A stretch of 64,000 nt of DNA from Proteus myxofaciens ATCC 19692 (GCF_001654855.1 NZ_LXEN01000066.1:1-64000); one strand, 5' to 3'. Shown: positions 19,940-29,636, numbered from the stretch's first letter. The notes: generated by a model from the letters alone, not told the origin. Made by a program: numbers and translations.

Positions 19940-19954
19940 ACGAGCCAATATAAA

Positions 19955-19988
19955 ATGCCAAAGGAATACTTCGCTTTGGCATTTTTTT
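19955..19988 (+). terminator. terminator after the LacI-family gene
   Basis: Arms ATGCCAAAG and CTTTGGCAT with a ten-base loop followed by seven Ts, 15 bases after the stop. The A-rich opposite flank could also serve the convergent ridA-like gene. Confidence 0.9.
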
Positions 19989-20019
19989 AAAAGTTTTTAT
20001 TAATTAAAAAACGTATCTC

Positions 20020-20517
20020 TTATTTAGCAGGACGAACCGCTATTACTTCAATTTCGACACGCCAAGCAGGATTACCTAGTTTTGCTACTTGGAACGCAGA
20101 ACGTGCTGGTAGTTGGTCTGTTTTTGAAGCATCAAAGAACTTAGAATAACCGTTCATAAAACCTTTAAAGTCCATAGTTCCGTTATTCTCTTCACCACCC
20201 ACTAAGAAAACTTGCATTTTAACCACGTCGTTCATATCCAGACCCAGTTTATTCAAGTTTGCCTTAATCTGCTCTAATACATTAATGGTTTGTTCTTCAG
20301 TATTACCATAAGAAGACAGCTCATTATCTGGCGCATTTGCTGATTTCTTGGTAGGTACTTTACCACTTAAGAAAACGAGATTATTGCCTGCATTAATTTC
20401 AACTGCCTCTGAAATAGGCATACCGTCTAATTTATGATGCACAACTTTCTCCGCTGCATTTGCACTTGCAACACCAAAGATAAAAGGTAGAGCAACAAGT
20501 AAACTTTTATAGCGCAT
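20020..20517 (-). CDS. exported RidA-family protein
   Basis: A 165-residue RidA/YjgF/UK114-family protein. Unlike cytoplasmic RidA (about 128 residues) it begins with a Sec signal peptide (MRYKSLLVALPFIFGVASANAA, cleavage near residue 22). The carboxylate-binding arginine of active RidA is kept (R139 in PARSAFQVA), as is the glutamate of VEIEVIA (E157). RidA hydrolyses reactive 2-enamine/2-imine intermediates to 2-oxo acids and ammonia. The gene follows the L-amino acid deaminase gene by 45 bases with its own AAGGAAT site. I infer that it hydrolyses imino acids released by the deaminase on the outer side of the membrane. Confidence 0.88.
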   Translation of the reverse strand: MRYKSLLVALPFIFGVASANAAEKVVHHKLDGMPISEAVEINAGNNLVFLSGKVPTKKSANAPDNELSSYGNTEEQTINVLEQIKANLNKLGLDMNDVVKMQVFLVGGEENNGTMDFKGFMNGYSKFFDASKTDQLPARSAFQVAKLGNPAWRVEIEVIAVRPAK

Positions 20518-20562
20518 ACTAATTCCTTAATAAGTTAGATATACAGTAAAATAATTGACTAT

Positions 20563-21987
20563 TTACGACTTAAAGCGATCCAAACTAAATGGCGTTGGAT
20601 CAATGACGGGTTTTTTACCCGTCACAATATCTGCGGTAACTTCACCGGCAGCAGGACCTTCTGTCATTCCCCACACTGTCGCTGTATTGATAACAAGACC
20701 TGGGTACTCTTTTACTTCTGAAATAATCGGTAATTCATCAAATGTTGGACTTACAACTGCACCCCAACGTTCAACAATTTGTGATTTTTCAAATACTGGG
20801 AATTCTGTTTTCATTCTTTGGAATACAGCATCTAAATGCTCAGTATTTTGTGTTGCAGTCGCGATGCGATATTGCTCAAAAGGTGATTTTTCGTCTAATT
20901 TCCATGATGTAGGCATTTTGAATGAATTAAACAAGTCTTCACCAATAGAGAATTCTAATGGTAGCTCACCACCACCTAATAAGTGCATAAATTTAGGCCC
21001 TAATAGGAAACTATCTTTAACAATGGAGCTTGTGAAGATACGTGGGGCTACAGCATAAGTGCCGTCAGCTTGTTCTCGAAAGTGGATACCATTTGGTAAA
21101 TGCACATTACCACGTGGTGCGCCTGGAACACCGGATACACGTTGTTGTGATAAGTAAACATTCAAGGTTGGAAGATCAACCCCCATATTCCCCATGAATA
21201 AACGTGACCAAATACCCCCAGCAAGAACAACGTTAGATGTTCTTATTGCACCTTTTTCAGTGACAACATCAGAAATTTTACCACCTGCTGTTTCAATACC
21301 TCTTACTGCGCAATGAGTATAGATTTTAACACCAATTTGTTTAGCATAACGCGCTAATGTTGGTGTACCCGTTTCAGGATCGACAGAACCAGAATCTTCT
21401 TCAAAAGCAGCAACAGTCCAAGGTGTTTGTGCACCTACTAATCTATTTGATAACTCTTCACCCTTAATAATACGAGTATTTAAAGGTACATCAAATCCTG
21501 CTGTTTCTTTGGCTGTTTTGATCCATTCTTGCGCTCTATCTAATGCTTTTTCATCAGCAAGCGCTTCAACTCGACCTTGTGTGCGATAGCTGGTATCAGC
21601 ACCAATTTTTTCGTTCATACCACGCCATAAAATTTTTCCGTAATGATGCAATGGGAAAATTTCGGGTGACGTTTGGTAGCTAATGATTTGGCTGTATGCG
21701 CGGCCTGATTGCTCTCCAGCAACCTCGCCTTTTTCTAAAATGGTGACACTCATACCACGTTCAGCTAAATTAATCGCTGTCATGATACCTTGAATACCAC
21801 CTCCAATAATGACCACATCAGATTCTGATGGCAGGGCACCCTCAGTACTTTCAACAAATAAAGCTCTTGATTTAGATTCAACAAATTTACCATCACGGCG
21901 AACCATTGGAACTAAAGTGGCCGCACCACCAGCAAGTACGCCAGCAGCACCAATGCCTAGCAAAAGCTTTCTCCTTGAAATTTTCAT
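20563..21987 (-). CDS. aad: membrane L-amino acid deaminase
   Basis: A 474-residue FAD enzyme closely matching the P. mirabilis L-amino acid deaminase (Aad/Pma type) from memory. It oxidatively deaminates L-amino acids to 2-oxo acids and ammonia, passing electrons to the respiratory chain rather than to oxygen directly. Residues 4-10 are SRRKLLL, a twin-arginine-type start ahead of a hydrophobic anchor (about 11-28). The dinucleotide site VVIIGGGIQGIMTA lies near residues 57-70. ATG 21987 follows GAGGTAGAAG. The 2-oxo acids can chelate iron and the reaction underlies the phenylalanine deaminase test of Proteeae. A RidA-like gene follows. Confidence 0.95.
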   Translation of the reverse strand: MKISRRKLLLGIGAAGVLAGGAATLVPMVRRDGKFVESKSRALFVESTEGALPSESDVVIIGGGIQGIMTAINLAERGMSVTILEKGEVAGEQSGRAYSQIISYQTSPEIFPLHHYGKILWRGMNEKIGADTSYRTQGRVEALADEKALDRAQEWIKTAKETAGFDVPLNTRIIKGEELSNRLVGAQTPWTVAAFEEDSGSVDPETGTPTLARYAKQIGVKIYTHCAVRGIETAGGKISDVVTEKGAIRTSNVVLAGGIWSRLFMGNMGVDLPTLNVYLSQQRVSGVPGAPRGNVHLPNGIHFREQADGTYAVAPRIFTSSIVKDSFLLGPKFMHLLGGGELPLEFSIGEDLFNSFKMPTSWKLDEKSPFEQYRIATATQNTEHLDAVFQRMKTEFPVFEKSQIVERWGAVVSPTFDELPIISEVKEYPGLVINTATVWGMTEGPAAGEVTADIVTGKKPVIDPTPFSLDRFKS

Positions 21988-22133
21988 CTTCTACCTCAGT
22001 AATGGACTTATTATTTATATTGTTATTAGTTTATTAATCAGAGACTAAATAATACCACACTAAATAATATTGTTAATGAATATAATTACATGTTAATTAT
22101 ATTAATGAGTTACAATAACCTCATATACATTAT

Positions 22134-22153
22134 GGTTACATAATGATGTAACC
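22134..22153. promoter_or_regulatory. palindrome upstream of the deaminase gene
   Basis: Perfect inverted repeat GGTTACAT-AATG-ATGTAACC, 147 bases upstream of the aad start. A related imperfect element, GAGTTACAATAACCTC, lies about 20 bases nearer the gene (about 22107-22122). The pair looks like an operator array for an unidentified dimeric regulator. Confidence 0.55.
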
Positions 22154-22354
22154 CTCTAAAAAATAAGATTAAAAACTATCAAATACTGATGAGGTGAAAA
22201 TTTTATTTATTGATTAATAAGGAAAAAACAGAAAAGAAAAAGATTATTGATGATAGATTCAATGAATTTTTTATTAACTTTTTGGTAAAAAAGAGGGAGT
22301 AAGATGAGTATTTATTAATGAAATTAGCGATTTTTACAGCACGATTATATAAAA
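22154..22354. other. intergenic, no gene seen
   Basis: AT-rich stretch between the palindrome upstream of aad and the gor terminator. It is part of the 429-base gap between aad and gor. No ORF, RNA or further repeat was recognised. Confidence 0.5.
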
Positions 22355-22388
22355 AAAAGCGAATATTGATTAAAAAATATTCGCTTTT
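22355..22388 (-). terminator. gor terminator
   Basis: Arms AAAAGCGAATATT and AATATTCGCTTTT with an eight-base loop, followed on the minus strand by a T run, 29 bases after the gor stop. Confidence 0.88.
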
Positions 22389-22416
22389 ATCTTATGGGAT
22401 CATGTTTTCTTAACAA

Positions 22417-23769
22417 TTACCGCATGGTAACAAATTCTTCAGCCGCTGTTGGATGGATAGCCACAGTATCATCAAAGTCTTTTTTGGTTGCACCCATTTT
22501 TAAGGCAACCGCAAAACCTTGTAGCATCTCGTCCATACCAAAGCCAATACCATGAATGCCGACAATTTTTTGCTCATCACCAACACAAACTAACTTCATT
22601 CGACAAGGCTGACGATGACGAGTTACTGCACTATACATAGCCGTAAAGGAAGATTTATAGACTTTTACCTTATCTTCACCATACTGTTCAATGGCTTGAG
22701 GCTCTGTTAAACCAACAGTACCAATAGGTGGATGACTAAATACCACAGTTGGAATATTTGAATAATCTAAATGTTCATTAGGCTTATTATTAAATAAACG
22801 CTCAGATAAACGACGACCCGCAGCAACAGCAACAGGCGTTAATTCAACAGCACCTGTATTATCACCTACGGCATAAATTCCTTTTACTGAGGTATTTTGG
22901 AATTTATCAACGTTAATATAGCCTTTTTCATTGAGCTCAACACCTGTCACTTGAAGATTCAGGTTATCTGTTGCAGGTTCACGACCAATTGCCCAGATTA
23001 ATGTATCTACCGTGTGCTCTTCACCATTTTCAAGTTGTAGTGTCAGGCTACCATCCGCATTTTTCACAACGGCTTTAGGAATAGCATGAGTATGTAATTG
23101 TGGACCTTCTGTTTCCATCACTTCAATAAGTGTCTCAACAATCAGTGGATCAAACGTACGTAGTGGCGCATGTTTGCGCACAAAAAGATGCGTTTCACTG
23201 CCTAATCCATTTAATACACCAGCAAGCTCCACCGCAATATACCCCGCGCCGACAACGGCGACTCGTTTTGGTAATGCCGTGAGTTCAAAGAAACCATCGG
23301 AGTTAATACCATATTCAGCGCCAGGAATATTAGGCTGAACAGGGCGTCCTCCTGTTGCAATAAGGATATTATCAGCGGTAATTTTTTCGCCGTTGACTTC
23401 AACAGTCTTCGCATCAATAAAACGGGCGAATCCTTCAATAACATCAACTTTATTATTACCTAAAACGCGCTCATAGGATTGATGGATGCGATCAATATAA
23501 GCAGTACGGTTGCTAATGAGTGTATCCCAATCAAAACGGTTTACTTTGGTGTCAAAACCATAGTCAGGACCATATTGATGGATAGCCTCTGCAATTTGTG
23601 CCGCATGCCACATCACTTTTTTAGGTACACACCCCACATTTACACACGTGCCACCTAATGCTTTCGCCTCAATTAATGCGCATTTTTGGCCATACATAGC
23701 CGCCCTATTGATTGATGCGATACCGCCGCTACCGCCACCAATGGCGATATAATCGTAATGTTTGCTCAT
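22417..23769 (-). CDS. gor: glutathione reductase
   Basis: A 450-residue NADPH-dependent flavoenzyme that reduces glutathione disulfide in the cytoplasm. The FAD loop GGGSGG is at residues 11-16 and the redox cysteines C42 and C47 are in GGTCVNVGC, as in E. coli Gor. The NADP-binding loop [11 protein letters not shown] lies near 174-184, and the C-terminal [11 protein letters not shown] supplies the catalytic histidine. It is downstream of rlmJ in the same orientation, the E. coli order. Confidence 0.96.
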   Translation of the reverse strand: MSKHYDYIAIGGGSGGIASINRAAMYGQKCALIEAKALGGTCVNVGCVPKKVMWHAAQIAEAIHQYGPDYGFDTKVNRFDWDTLISNRTAYIDRIHQSYERVLGNNKVDVIEGFARFIDAKTVEVNGEKITADNILIATGGRPVQPNIPGAEYGINSDGFFELTALPKRVAVVGAGYIAVELAGVLNGLGSETHLFVRKHAPLRTFDPLIVETLIEVMETEGPQLHTHAIPKAVVKNADGSLTLQLENGEEHTVDTLIWAIGREPATDNLNLQVTGVELNEKGYINVDKFQNTSVKGIYAVGDNTGAVELTPVAVAAGRRLSERLFNNKPNEHLDYSNIPTVVFSHPPIGTVGLTEPQAIEQYGEDKVKVYKSSFTAMYSAVTRHRQPCRMKLVCVGDEQKIVGIHGIGFGMDEMLQGFAVALKMGATKKDFDDTVAIHPTAAEEFVTMR

Positions 23770-23911
23770 CTTATCTAATCCATTTATCTGTAGAAAATAG
23801 GTAACTAACAGGCTAATTCTTTCATAGAATAAAGTCTATTATGACAAAATTTAGCAACCTGCACTTCAGATTTTAGCTTTTACAGTAATAGGCAAAAACC
23901 ATTGCAGATAC

Positions 23912-24754
23912 TTATTCAGGAACAACCCATTCAACCAATGTATGTCCTATCCCTTCTGGGACTAACGTTTTATGTAACCAAGGTAAAATTGATTTCATTT
24001 GTGATTCAAGCTTCCAAGGTGGATTAATAACAATCATGCCTGATGCTGTCATACCTAGTTGATCACTGTCTGGTTTTACTGCCAATTCAATTTGCAAAAT
24101 TTTACGAACACCTGTTGCTTCAAGTTCTTTTAACATACGTTTAATTTGTTGACGATGAACAACAGGATACCAAATCGCGTAAGTCCCAGTAGCAAAACGT
24201 TTATAGCCTTCAGCAATACCTTTCACAACCGCACTGTAGTCTTGTTTTAGCTCATAAGGTGGATCAATTAAAACGAAACCTCTACGGCTTGCGGGTGGTA
24301 ATTTTGATTTTAGTTGACCAAATCCATCTTCACGAGCAACGCGAACTCGATCATCACGAGAAAATTCCGTACGTAATAAAGGGAAATCGGTTGGATGAAG
24401 CTCAGTAAGCGCAAGTTTATCTTGTTCTCGTAATAAGTTAGCCGCCAATAGCGGTGAGCCTGGATAATAGCGTAGCTCACCATTTGGGTTTAGCGCGCTA
24501 ATAATATCAAGATAAGGAATAATAAGCTCAGGCACTTCCTCTTGTTGCCACAAACGCATGATACCGTCTAAATATTCGCCAGTACGTGTTGCATGTGCAT
24601 TTGTTAATTGATAACGACCAGCACCAGCATGAGTATCTAAATAAAGAAACGGTTTTTCTTTTTCTTTTAAAGACTCAATAATAAGGGTTTGAACAATATG
24701 TTTTACAACATCGGCGTGGTTACCAGCATGGAAACTATGGCGATAGCTCAGCAT
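23912..24754 (-). CDS. rlmJ: 23S rRNA adenine-2030 N6-methyltransferase RlmJ
   Basis: A 280-residue methyltransferase (E. coli YhiR, 280 residues) that modifies A2030 of 23S rRNA. It has the start MLSYRHSFHAGNHADVVKH and the N6-adenine methylase motif DPPYELKQDY. The SAM site region is YLDTHAGAGRY. It sits directly upstream of gor. Confidence 0.95.
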   Translation of the reverse strand: MLSYRHSFHAGNHADVVKHIVQTLIIESLKEKEKPFLYLDTHAGAGRYQLTNAHATRTGEYLDGIMRLWQQEEVPELIIPYLDIISALNPNGELRYYPGSPLLAANLLREQDKLALTELHPTDFPLLRTEFSRDDRVRVAREDGFGQLKSKLPPASRRGFVLIDPPYELKQDYSAVVKGIAEGYKRFATGTYAIWYPVVHRQQIKRMLKELEATGVRKILQIELAVKPDSDQLGMTASGMIVINPPWKLESQMKSILPWLHKTLVPEGIGHTLVEWVVPE

Positions 24755-24933
24755 TCTTTATCTTCCGTTAGAAATGGATATAGCAAAGTAATTTAGTTAC
24801 TCTGAAAAGCGTTATATTGCTCAGTGTATCAGAAAAAGCCGAACTTCTTTATTGAAAGCGAAAGAAACGTTGTGTCTTGGTTTTCAGCCGTTATGATAAA
24901 GCAATATTTAACATAAATACTAAGGATAATGTG

Positions 24934-25326
24934 ATGAAAAAAATAGCCTTCTCAGTTATCGCACTCAGCCTGTTTATTGGTAATGCATATGCATCTAACC
25001 CAATCAATGGTTGTGAGATAAAAAAACAAAATGTTCAACGACAATTAGATTATGCTAAAGCACATAATAACTATTATCGTGTAAAAGGATTAGAAAGAGC
25101 ATTAAGTAATATTGAACAGCATTGCACACCTGAAAAGGTGGTTGAAAATACACGTATGGAAATTCTAGAAAAGCAACGAGAAGTTGAAGAGCGTGAATTA
25201 GAATTACGAGAAGCACAGTTTAAAGATAATCTGAATAAAGTCTCAAAAAGAGAAAATAAATTAGCTGAGGCTAAAGCCGAGTTAAAAGAACTTGAAAATG
25301 AATTAGAACTACTAACAAAAAAATAA
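24934..25326 (+). CDS. exported DUF1090 (YqjC-like) protein
   Basis: A 130-residue periplasmic protein. ATG 24934 gives a signal peptide (MKKIAFSVIALSLFIGNAYA, cleavage near residue 20). The mature part has two cysteines (in INGCEIKK and EQHCTPEK) and a long Lys/Glu-rich coiled coil to the C-terminus, the DUF1090 pattern of E. coli YqjC. Function unknown. AAGGATAATGTG precedes the start; the longer frame upstream is rejected because it breaks the signal peptide. Confidence 0.85.
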   Translation: MKKIAFSVIALSLFIGNAYASNPINGCEIKKQNVQRQLDYAKAHNNYYRVKGLERALSNIEQHCTPEKVVENTRMEILEKQREVEERELELREAQFKDNLNKVSKRENKLAEAKAELKELENELELLTKK

Positions 25327-25335
25327 GCTAACATA

Positions 25336-25389
25336 TTATGGCGCAGAGAATATGTTTATCATCACAATAATACATATTGAGCGCCATAA
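25336..25389 (+). terminator. long hairpin after the DUF1090 gene
   Basis: Outer arms TTATGGCGC and GCGCCATAA enclose inner arms GAATATG / CATATT. No strong T run follows (ACCATTTATTTT), so it may be a terminator or an mRNA 3' stabiliser. Confidence 0.5.
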
Positions 25390-25616
25390 ACCATTTATTT
25401 TATATGCTAGTATTTTTCTTCGCTTATGTGCCTTATCACAGTTTAACTGAATTTCATCTACACTTTATTTTTGTATTCAATGCAATATTTACAAAATTAG
25501 TGGTATCTATATTAAGCATCATGTGTGTAATACAAATTAAGCTATGATATTTTTAAGTAGAAACTATAGTAATCACATTAATGTATTGAAATAGATAGAT
25601 CTCATAAAGAGGATAT

Positions 25617-26636
25617 ATGTCAGAAGAGATGCAAAAAAAAGAAGTACATGAAAAAACTCAACTGACTCAGCCTATAAAGAAAGGGCTTGAAAAAGGGCTG
25701 GATAACAGTAAAAAAGCCATTGGTATTGGGTTAAAAATCACAAATTTTATTACGCATATCCCTTTTATTGCTCATCTTATTAGGGCCGCTGAACGTTTTA
25801 ATGACAGAATGGGAAATCAGTTTGGTGCTGCAATTACCTATTTCTCATTCTTATCATTAATTCCAATATTAATGCTTTCCTTCGCATGCGCTGGTTTCGT
25901 TTTAGCCTCAAATCCTGATTTATTGGCAAAATTGATTTCAGGTGTTGCTAATAGCATTGACGACCCAACTTTAGCATCCACAGTGCAACAAAGTATCGAT
26001 ACCGCAGTTCGCCAACGTACAACAGTCGGGTTAACGGGTTTAGCCATCGCACTTTATTCTGGGGTGAATTGGGTTGGTAATTTACGCCAAGCGATTTTAG
26101 CGCAGTCACGTACCGTTTGGGAAAGAAATGAAGAAGACCAAGAAAAAATTTACTTTCGTTATCTTCGTGATTTTTTAGCACTTATTGGATTACTTATTGC
26201 GCTTATTATCACTATCACTTTGACTTCGGTTGCAGGTTCAGCACAAAGAATCATTGTTCATACATTAGGTTTAGATGGTATTGAATGGTTAACTCCAGCA
26301 TGGACAACCATTGGTTTAGCTATTTCTATTACAGCTAACTATTTACTGTTTTTATGGATACTTTGGATTTTACCTCGTCATCAACCTAAACGCATATCAC
26401 TTTTAAAAGGCACACTCATCGCGGCTATTGGCTTTGAGGTATTAAAATCAGTAATGACGTGGATGTTGCCAAGAATAGCAAGCTCACCTTCAGGCGCTGC
26501 TTTTGGTTCAGTCATTGGTTTGATGGCTTTTTTCTACTTTTTTGCACGTTTAACACTGTTTTGTGCTGCTTGGATTGCAACTGATGGACCAAATATACGT
26601 AAAAAACAGCGACACGAAGCTGAATTAGCATCGTAG
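25617..26636 (+). CDS. yhjD: inner membrane protein YhjD
   Basis: A 339-residue YihY/BrkB-family membrane protein with about six transmembrane segments. Stretches such as RFNDRMGNQFGAAITYFSF and GLTGLAIALYSGVNWVGNL match E. coli YhjD (337 residues). Function is not settled; E. coli yhjD mutations suppress lipid A export or Kdo defects, which led to the idea of an alternative lipid exporter. AAAGAGGATAT precedes the ATG. Confidence 0.93.
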   Translation: MSEEMQKKEVHEKTQLTQPIKKGLEKGLDNSKKAIGIGLKITNFITHIPFIAHLIRAAERFNDRMGNQFGAAITYFSFLSLIPILMLSFACAGFVLASNPDLLAKLISGVANSIDDPTLASTVQQSIDTAVRQRTTVGLTGLAIALYSGVNWVGNLRQAILAQSRTVWERNEEDQEKIYFRYLRDFLALIGLLIALIITITLTSVAGSAQRIIVHTLGLDGIEWLTPAWTTIGLAISITANYLLFLWILWILPRHQPKRISLLKGTLIAAIGFEVLKSVMTWMLPRIASSPSGAAFGSVIGLMAFFYFFARLTLFCAAWIATDGPNIRKKQRHEAELAS

Positions 26637-26702
26637 CCCTATGATAAAACAATAGAGTTTTCTAACTATAACCGCCTAATGATAACGTAATAAGGAAAAA
26701 TA

Positions 26703-26912
26703 ATGCCCTACGTTAATATTAAAATTACACGAGAAGGTGCCACTGCAGAGCAAAAAGAACAGCTTATTGCTGGTGCAACCCAACTTTTAGTCGATGTATT
26801 AGGTAAAAACCCTGCAACAACTGTTGTTGTGATTGATGAAGTTGATACAGACAATTGGGGAATAGGCGGAAAAACAGTAACGGATTTACGCGCTCAAGAT
26901 AAAAGTCAATAA
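26703..26912 (+). CDS. 4-oxalocrotonate tautomerase family protein
   Basis: A 69-residue tautomerase-superfamily protein. Proline follows the initiator Met (MPYVNIKITREGAT); after Met removal Pro1 is the catalytic base. Arginine 10 or 11-like and the GIGG turn near residue 53 fit the fold. Substrate unknown. AAGGAAAAATA lies before the start, 66 bases after yhjD, so the two may be co-transcribed. Confidence 0.88.
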   Translation: MPYVNIKITREGATAEQKEQLIAGATQLLVDVLGKNPATTVVVIDEVDTDNWGIGGKTVTDLRAQDKSQ

Positions 26913-26983
26913 TTCAGAAAAATAAAGAGGATGCCAAAAGTATCCTTTTTTTGATTTATTACTTTATAAATAAGGAAATCATT

Positions 26984-27994
26984 ATGGTGAAATCGATGAC
27001 GGATACTTTCAATGCATTACCTAATGCAAGCGCTATTTATATTACAGGTGCAGGTATTCAATATCCTTTTGGCATGGCACATGGATTTGCCGATGAAAGA
27101 AGTAAAAAAAAGCTCACTGTCGATACCCCTTTTCGTATCGCTAGCAATACAAAAATGTTTCTCGCTGCGGCGTTTTTGCGTCTATGGGAAGATCATATCG
27201 TTTCTCTTGATGATGCTATTAGCCAATATCTTAGTCCACACTATCAGCAAACACTCTCAGAGTTAGGCTATTGCGTTAAGACGATAACATTACGTCATTT
27301 ATTAAGTCATAGTAGCGGATTATTTGATCACGCAAATGAAACGTATCTCGACGATGTATTTCGCACGCCTTCTCATCAATGGACTCGTGATGAGCAAATA
27401 GCGCGGTATACACAGCAAGGTTTCCCTATTATTCCTGCGGGTAAGCGGTTTATTTACTCTGATACGGGATATATTCTATTAGGCGATATTCTCTGTCGGA
27501 TCACTAAAAAAACATTGCCACTTGCAGTGCGTGAACTTCTTCATTTTGAAAGTTTAGAGTTGCCTCAAACATGGTGGGAGTCATTAGAATCACAACCTAC
27601 TAACGCCAAACCAAGAGCTAGGCAATTTGTTGGAGAAAGAGAAACAACAGATATTGATCCATCAATGGATATCTTTGGTGGCGGTGGACTTGTTATGACA
27701 ACTCAAGAGCTTGCTAAATTTACGGCAGATCTCTTTGAAGATAAAGTCTATTCACAGCCTAGTACTTTAAATGAAATGATGTGGCAAGGATCTCATACTG
27801 ATGCCAAGCGCTATCGTTTAGGATTAATGACTGAAGATACTGAGTTAGGTACACTCTATTATCATTTAGGATATTGGGGCTCCATGGCTTATTACCTCCC
27901 AGAGAAAAAAATAGCCATCGCCGCTTTTACCACTCAACGCAATGACAGGGATGCCTTAATCACTATTGTTAAAGACGCAATTAAACACCTTTAA
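26984..27994 (+). CDS. beta-lactamase-fold serine hydrolase
   Basis: A 336-residue class C beta-lactamase/esterase-family protein (PF00144 type). The SxxK motif is SNTK (in RIASNTKMFLAA, about residue 49) and the second motif is YSDTGY, where Asp replaces the Asn of YxN. LRHLLSHSSGL is a family hallmark. No clear signal peptide, so it is probably cytoplasmic. Relatives include esterases and D-aminopeptidases; the substrate is unknown. ATG 26984 follows AAGGAAATC; the 11-residue extension upstream is rejected. Confidence 0.87.
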   Translation: MVKSMTDTFNALPNASAIYITGAGIQYPFGMAHGFADERSKKKLTVDTPFRIASNTKMFLAAAFLRLWEDHIVSLDDAISQYLSPHYQQTLSELGYCVKTITLRHLLSHSSGLFDHANETYLDDVFRTPSHQWTRDEQIARYTQQGFPIIPAGKRFIYSDTGYILLGDILCRITKKTLPLAVRELLHFESLELPQTWWESLESQPTNAKPRARQFVGERETTDIDPSMDIFGGGGLVMTTQELAKFTADLFEDKVYSQPSTLNEMMWQGSHTDAKRYRLGLMTEDTELGTLYYHLGYWGSMAYYLPEKKIAIAAFTTQRNDRDALITIVKDAIKHL

Positions 27995-28019
27995 CTTTAA
28001 TATGATGAATATAAGACAA

Positions 28020-28060
28020 AATAAAAGCCAAAAGTCACAATCAACTTTTGGCTTTATTAT
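28020..28060. terminator. bidirectional terminator serine hydrolase / yhjJ
   Basis: Arms AAAGCCAAAAGT and ACTTTTGGCTTT with an eight-base loop, flanked by AAAATA and TATTAT, between convergent genes. Confidence 0.85.
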
Positions 28061-28091
28061 TTAAATAACGAACTATCGATATAATTCGCTA

Positions 28092-29636
28092 TTATTTACT
28101 TGGTGTACTCTCTTTTGCAGATGAAGGCATAACTTCAGGCACAACCGTTTCTGCGACATTAGCAGGGTTCGTTTGTTGTGCATTATTGACTTCTGCTGAT
28201 ACTTTTGTTTTCTCAGGATGGACATGCTTTTCAAATTGAATTCGCAACTCACCAAGATTGACTGTTGGCGCATCACCACTTTGTGTTAAAACAAATGCAA
28301 TATCTTCAGATAAGATTTTTGATAATGCTTGATTGAGCGTGTCTTTCGTTAAGCCCGCTAAAAAAGCTTGGCGTAAACGTTGGTATTGCTCTGGTGGAAT
28401 ATCAATAATATTACTTTGTTGAGATAACAAACGTTGATTAATTAATAGCGCAGTGCTGGTTTTTGCATAACGGGCAAAAAGCTGTGTTAGCTGAGTTTGT
28501 TTTTCTTGCTGAAGCTCTTGATAAAGCTCGTCAGAAATACCTTTGTTACGCAATTGCCCTAATTCTTCACTTACCCAAGAAGCTAACGCGGGAATATTCG
28601 CAGTTGGTGTATCAATATTCAATGAACAGCTTGCACGCTGATATTGAACTCGACAGTCGATATTCAGTTGGGTATTGTCTTTTTCTTTACGATGTTCAAG
28701 ACTACGACCTAAATGAACAAAAATAACCTCACGCGCTAAATCACTTAACCAATATTGATTTAATGTTTCTGAATCTTTAACTGGCGACCAATCAAGATCC
28801 CAAATTAAGGAAATTCTATCGTTCTCACGCATTGGCTCTTGAACATAAAGTGTTTCTGGCTTTAAATCTGCAAGCACAGGAACGGGCACTGGCGCTGAGC
28901 GTTTACCTGACAGTGGGGAGAAGGCCTGATTAATATTTTCGGTTAAGACGCGATTATCAACATTACCTGCAATATATAGCGTCATCACATCAGGTGTATA
29001 CCAACGTTGCTGATATTCTGATAATTCTTTAGTGTTAACCGATTTATTAAGGACAGAGCCAGGTTTATGTCCTTTTAAATTTGAGCCTTCAAGACGTGAG
29101 CGCCAAATAGGATCATCAATATTTGCTGGAAATGTAGCAACAGAAAGTGGGGACTGAACTGCATTACGCACGGCATCTTCTGTATATTCGGCGGGTTTTG
29201 CAACATCAGAAAGAAGTGCAAATGCTTCTTTCAGTAACTCTGGTTGATTATTAGGTAGGCTTAAATTGTAAACCGTAAAATCATAAGAAACTATCATTGG
29301 AGGCAGAGGATAATCAGGATCGACTGCATTCTTCCACAAATTATTGCGCTTTTCAGGTGTTAACCCTTTATTTTCCAATACATTTAATTTTGAAATTAAC
29401 GTTGAAAAACCCGTTTCATTGCTTTTTTCTGATAATGAACCGGTATTCACTAATAAACGGAGTTGTATCCTATCATTAGGGCGCTGCGGAGTTTGTAATA
29501 TTTGCCATTGAAAACCGTTAGTCAGTCGCCCTTCTTGCCAAGCAGGATCAGGCTGTAGTGCTTCTGCTTGAACTTGGCAAGTTACAGCGCTTAACATAAC
29601 GCTTCCCAAAAAAATTCGTGTTAATACACCCTGCAT
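28092..29636 (-). CDS. yhjJ: YhjJ, exported M16-family protein lacking the zinc motif
   Basis: A 514-residue periplasmic protein of the insulinase/pitrilysin (M16) family. ATG 29636 gives a signal peptide (MQGVLTRIFLGSVMLSAVTCQVQA), and LQPDPAWQEG follows as in E. coli YhjJ (498 residues). The M16 catalytic motif HxxEH is absent: the matching position reads NETGFSTLISKL, so no zinc-peptidase activity is expected. Later domain motifs such as FYQKWYTPD-like YQQRWYTPDVMTLYIAGNVD are kept. The C-terminal 40 residues are low-complexity. Role unknown. dctA, between yhjJ and yhjK in E. coli, is absent. Confidence 0.92.
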   Translation of the reverse strand: MQGVLTRIFLGSVMLSAVTCQVQAEALQPDPAWQEGRLTNGFQWQILQTPQRPNDRIQLRLLVNTGSLSEKSNETGFSTLISKLNVLENKGLTPEKRNNLWKNAVDPDYPLPPMIVSYDFTVYNLSLPNNQPELLKEAFALLSDVAKPAEYTEDAVRNAVQSPLSVATFPANIDDPIWRSRLEGSNLKGHKPGSVLNKSVNTKELSEYQQRWYTPDVMTLYIAGNVDNRVLTENINQAFSPLSGKRSAPVPVPVLADLKPETLYVQEPMRENDRISLIWDLDWSPVKDSETLNQYWLSDLAREVIFVHLGRSLEHRKEKDNTQLNIDCRVQYQRASCSLNIDTPTANIPALASWVSEELGQLRNKGISDELYQELQQEKQTQLTQLFARYAKTSTALLINQRLLSQQSNIIDIPPEQYQRLRQAFLAGLTKDTLNQALSKILSEDIAFVLTQSGDAPTVNLGELRIQFEKHVHPEKTKVSAEVNNAQQTNPANVAETVVPEVMPSSAKESTPSK

